From Drosophila persimilis (lineage: Eukaryota; Arthropoda; Insecta; Diptera; Drosophilidae): a stretch of DNA of 64,000 bases. The stretch covers positions 1,979,001 through 2,043,000 of the forward strand of contig NW_020825332.1 of NCBI RefSeq assembly GCF_003286085.1, written 5' to 3'. Both the position numbers and the translations under genes were made by a program. Of this stretch, positions 61,801 through 64,000 are shown piece after piece. The notes below the pieces were generated by a model. The model was not told where the DNA came from. It searched no databases and saw only the letters and a list, made by a program, of their open reading frames with translations. Numbering within the stretch: position 1 is the first letter of the stretch; each line of letters begins with the position of its first letter.

Positions 61801-64000
61801 TTATTTTTTGTTGAATTTTTTTGCCAAAAGCTTTTAGCTGGACGCATCCGATGAAGCGTGCCTTCGCCGTCGTCGTCATCGTCGTCATCGTCGTCCCTGT
61901 AGCTGCATCAAACGACATTTAGCTTGCGCATAAAGTTCACATCATTGCCGGAGCGGAGCTGTTCGCCATGTTAACTTTATTAGTGTGCCGACCCCAGCTG
62001 CTCCTCCATGGAAAGTGCTTCATTTGCGTTATTGATACGCCAGCCTGATGTATTTCATTAGCCCTGTGCCGGAGACTTAGCTGCCGTGAAATGCAATTTG
62101 CCCGCCAGCCTTTGGGCCAGCACACATGCCGAACAATGGCCAAAATGAGCACAAAGTGCAGGCTCAGGGCTCACAAAATTAACCAAAGAGTATCCAATTT
62201 TACTCAGCTCTAGTCCGAGGGCCTTACGATCAAAGTCCCGAACGTGAACGATCCCTTGACTGGGGCTATCCTTCGGCCCTGCTGTGCTTGTGGTTCATCC
62301 ACTTCCCCCGGGAAGCTGGTGGTTGTGGCAGAGGAATCACTCAACGGTTCTGAGGGGCTGATCCCCATTCTCTCTTATGACGTTTTCGTTCCTGTTGGGG
62401 GTGGTCACATTTCCGATCGGGGAATGGCAATTTTTTCCATACTGCAATGTCGAAAGTCTGGCGCTTGATTGATTTTTTTTTTGTCTGCTGGCGGTGGCGG
62501 TGGCGGTGGTGGTGGTGCCCCTGTCGCTGTTGCTTCTGTCATTGTCGCAGTCAACGTCAGCGGCATGGCATGGTTGTCGTTGCTTGGCATATCGCGTAAT
62601 AATAGCTATGCCTCTAGCTCCAGCTCCTCCCCAGGACCCTCCGCCGCCGCCACCACCTTGTACCCACTTCAGATGGGGCCGCGGGCACTTGGCAGGCCGC
62701 ACTTAGCGTAGTCGTTGTTGTTGTTGCTGTTGCTGTTGTTGCTGTTGCTGTTGTCGTTTTGTTTGATAACATCGTCTAGCAACGTGTCTGGCAACCCGTG
62801 TGACGTAAGCCCCACTCAACCACCCACTCCGACCCACCCACCAGCTCATGCATGCATTGTGAACTCTCTCTCTGTCTCTGTCGCTCTCTAGGACGCCTTT
62901 GGCATAATCAGTTGCAAAAATTTGACACGCCGAACATTGGCAGGAGTAAAAAGCGTGCGTGGGTCCCCGTCTGCCTTTTGCGCCATTTTGCTCGTGTACG
63001 TGTATGGGAGATGGAATATGGATGTGTCTGTGTGTGCGTTATTTGCATATCTGTTTTTGATTTTTGTCGCTCATGGCGTCTATTCAATTTGACGTGCCGC
63101 TCGGTTGCTCAGCAGCCAACCAACGCCTCGCCATGCCTCGCCTCTCGTCCAATGAAATCAATAAATCTGCTCCACTGTTTGAATCCAATTTATCACTTTG
63201 CAGCAACAGCCCCCCCTCCTCCCTTTTTTTTTTGCGTGCAGCGACACGCCCACAGACGCGGCTTATCCGTCAACGATGTGCATACAAGTTTATTATTAGG
63301 ACCGCGGCTGCTGTGCCGCCGCCGTGCCGCCGTGCCTCCCTGCCGCCGTGCCTCCCTGCCTTTGTGCCTCCCTGCCGCTTTGCCCTGATGTGTGATGTGG
63401 GGCGTGGGGCATTAATGGCCCCGGCAATTCCTTTTGCCAACCGTATGCTCAACAGTGTGCGTGCGTGTGCCTCTTGGCTGCCACTGGCTACCCTGTCAGT
63501 CCTTGGCTGCCTGCCTCAGTCAATAATGAAATTTAGCGAAATACTCGCGCACACAAAAGACGCGTTCGAGTCCTGCGGCGTTTGGATTTTCCCGGGACAG
63601 CGGCAGCGGCAGCGGCTTTGCATATTTTACAGCGCCATCGAGCCATGTGCCGAAATGTTTTGTGCGCGCTTAAATTGCGGAAGTGATAAACAGGCGGCGG
63701 CTCCGGTCCAGGAAGCATTTTAATATTTGAAGTTTTTACTCAACGCACAAGCAAGATCTTGTGCTTTACGAGCAGGTCCCCCCCATGCCCCATGCCCCAC
63801 GCCCCATGCCCCTCACTCCGGCTAGACAATGTTCTGCGGCGTTTCTTTGATAATGAAATGAAATAAAGACCGAAAAAAGAAACACAATTGTTGTTTATTT
63901 TTTTTTACATTAAATATATTTAGATGGTTTTCCTTTTCAAAATTGTTTTCTGGGTTTCTGTCGAGTGACCCCAAAACGGAGCGGCAGACGCATGCAGTAC

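Larger units (their letters stand above)
46828..64000. other. 17 kb without a demonstrable gene
   Basis: Dense micro- and minisatellites alternate with AT-rich blocks of mixed sequence, as in Drosophila regulatory or intronic DNA. Three short open segments look somewhat protein-like: 56500-56605 (+), 57278-57442 (+) and 61359-61607 (-). None has splice partners I can defend. The region may be spacer, or an intron of a gene beyond the right edge. No tRNA, rRNA or CRISPR array is visible. Confidence 0.5.

Noticed and set aside
1..64000. tRNA or rRNA genes
   Set aside because: No T-arm GGTTCGA-type box with a matching A box and cloverleaf was seen on either strand; this was a visual scan, and tRNAscan would be decisive.

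Overview
This window is insect nuclear DNA, almost certainly from a Drosophila. The genes are split by many short GT-AG introns of about 60-75 bp and a few long ones. The non-coding DNA is crowded with microsatellites and minisatellites. A Dhc62B-type axonemal dynein heavy chain lies next to an Rh50 ammonium channel; from memory both map to cytological region 62B in D. melanogaster. The species is not established. The simple-repeat load would fit an obscura-group fly, but that is a weak inference.

Layout, left to right. (1) 59-23208 (+): the 3' three quarters of an axonemal inner-arm dynein heavy chain. I could chain 32 exons with consistent phase into 2,928 codons and a stop, covering the end of the linker/tail through AAA1-AAA4, the stalk with its microtubule-binding domain, AAA5-AAA6 and the C-terminal domain. 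The gene starts before base 1. (2) 25250-26483 (+): a two-exon gene for a secreted protein built of eight near-identical 44-51 residue units (YLPP ... DGYRYKTVRR ... RRRR), with a TATA box and two Grainyhead-type sites upstream. (3) 26965-28904 (+): a three-exon gene for a 126-residue protein with an N-terminal hydrophobic segment, one internal membrane segment and a Thr/Pro-rich tail; five GATA sites lie upstream. (4) 28905-36021: a 7 kb stretch with MITE-like elements and possible gene debris. (5) 36049-43559 (+): Rh50, eight coding exons, 449 residues, complete. (6) 43560-64000: 20 kb with no gene I can prove. It contains a 1.47 kb insert flanked by direct repeats; the insert carries what looks like a gene 5' end on the minus strand.

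The genes do not form a pathway: a ciliary/sperm motor, two small secreted or membrane proteins and an ammonium channel share a strand but not a function. The less ordinary signals are a minus-strand, intron-containing coding-like fragment inside a dynein intron, an in-frame 39-base candidate cassette exon in the dynein C-terminal domain, the polyprotein-like repeat protein with furin-type sites, a MITE family with several copies, and the repeat-flanked insert at 45-46.6 kb.
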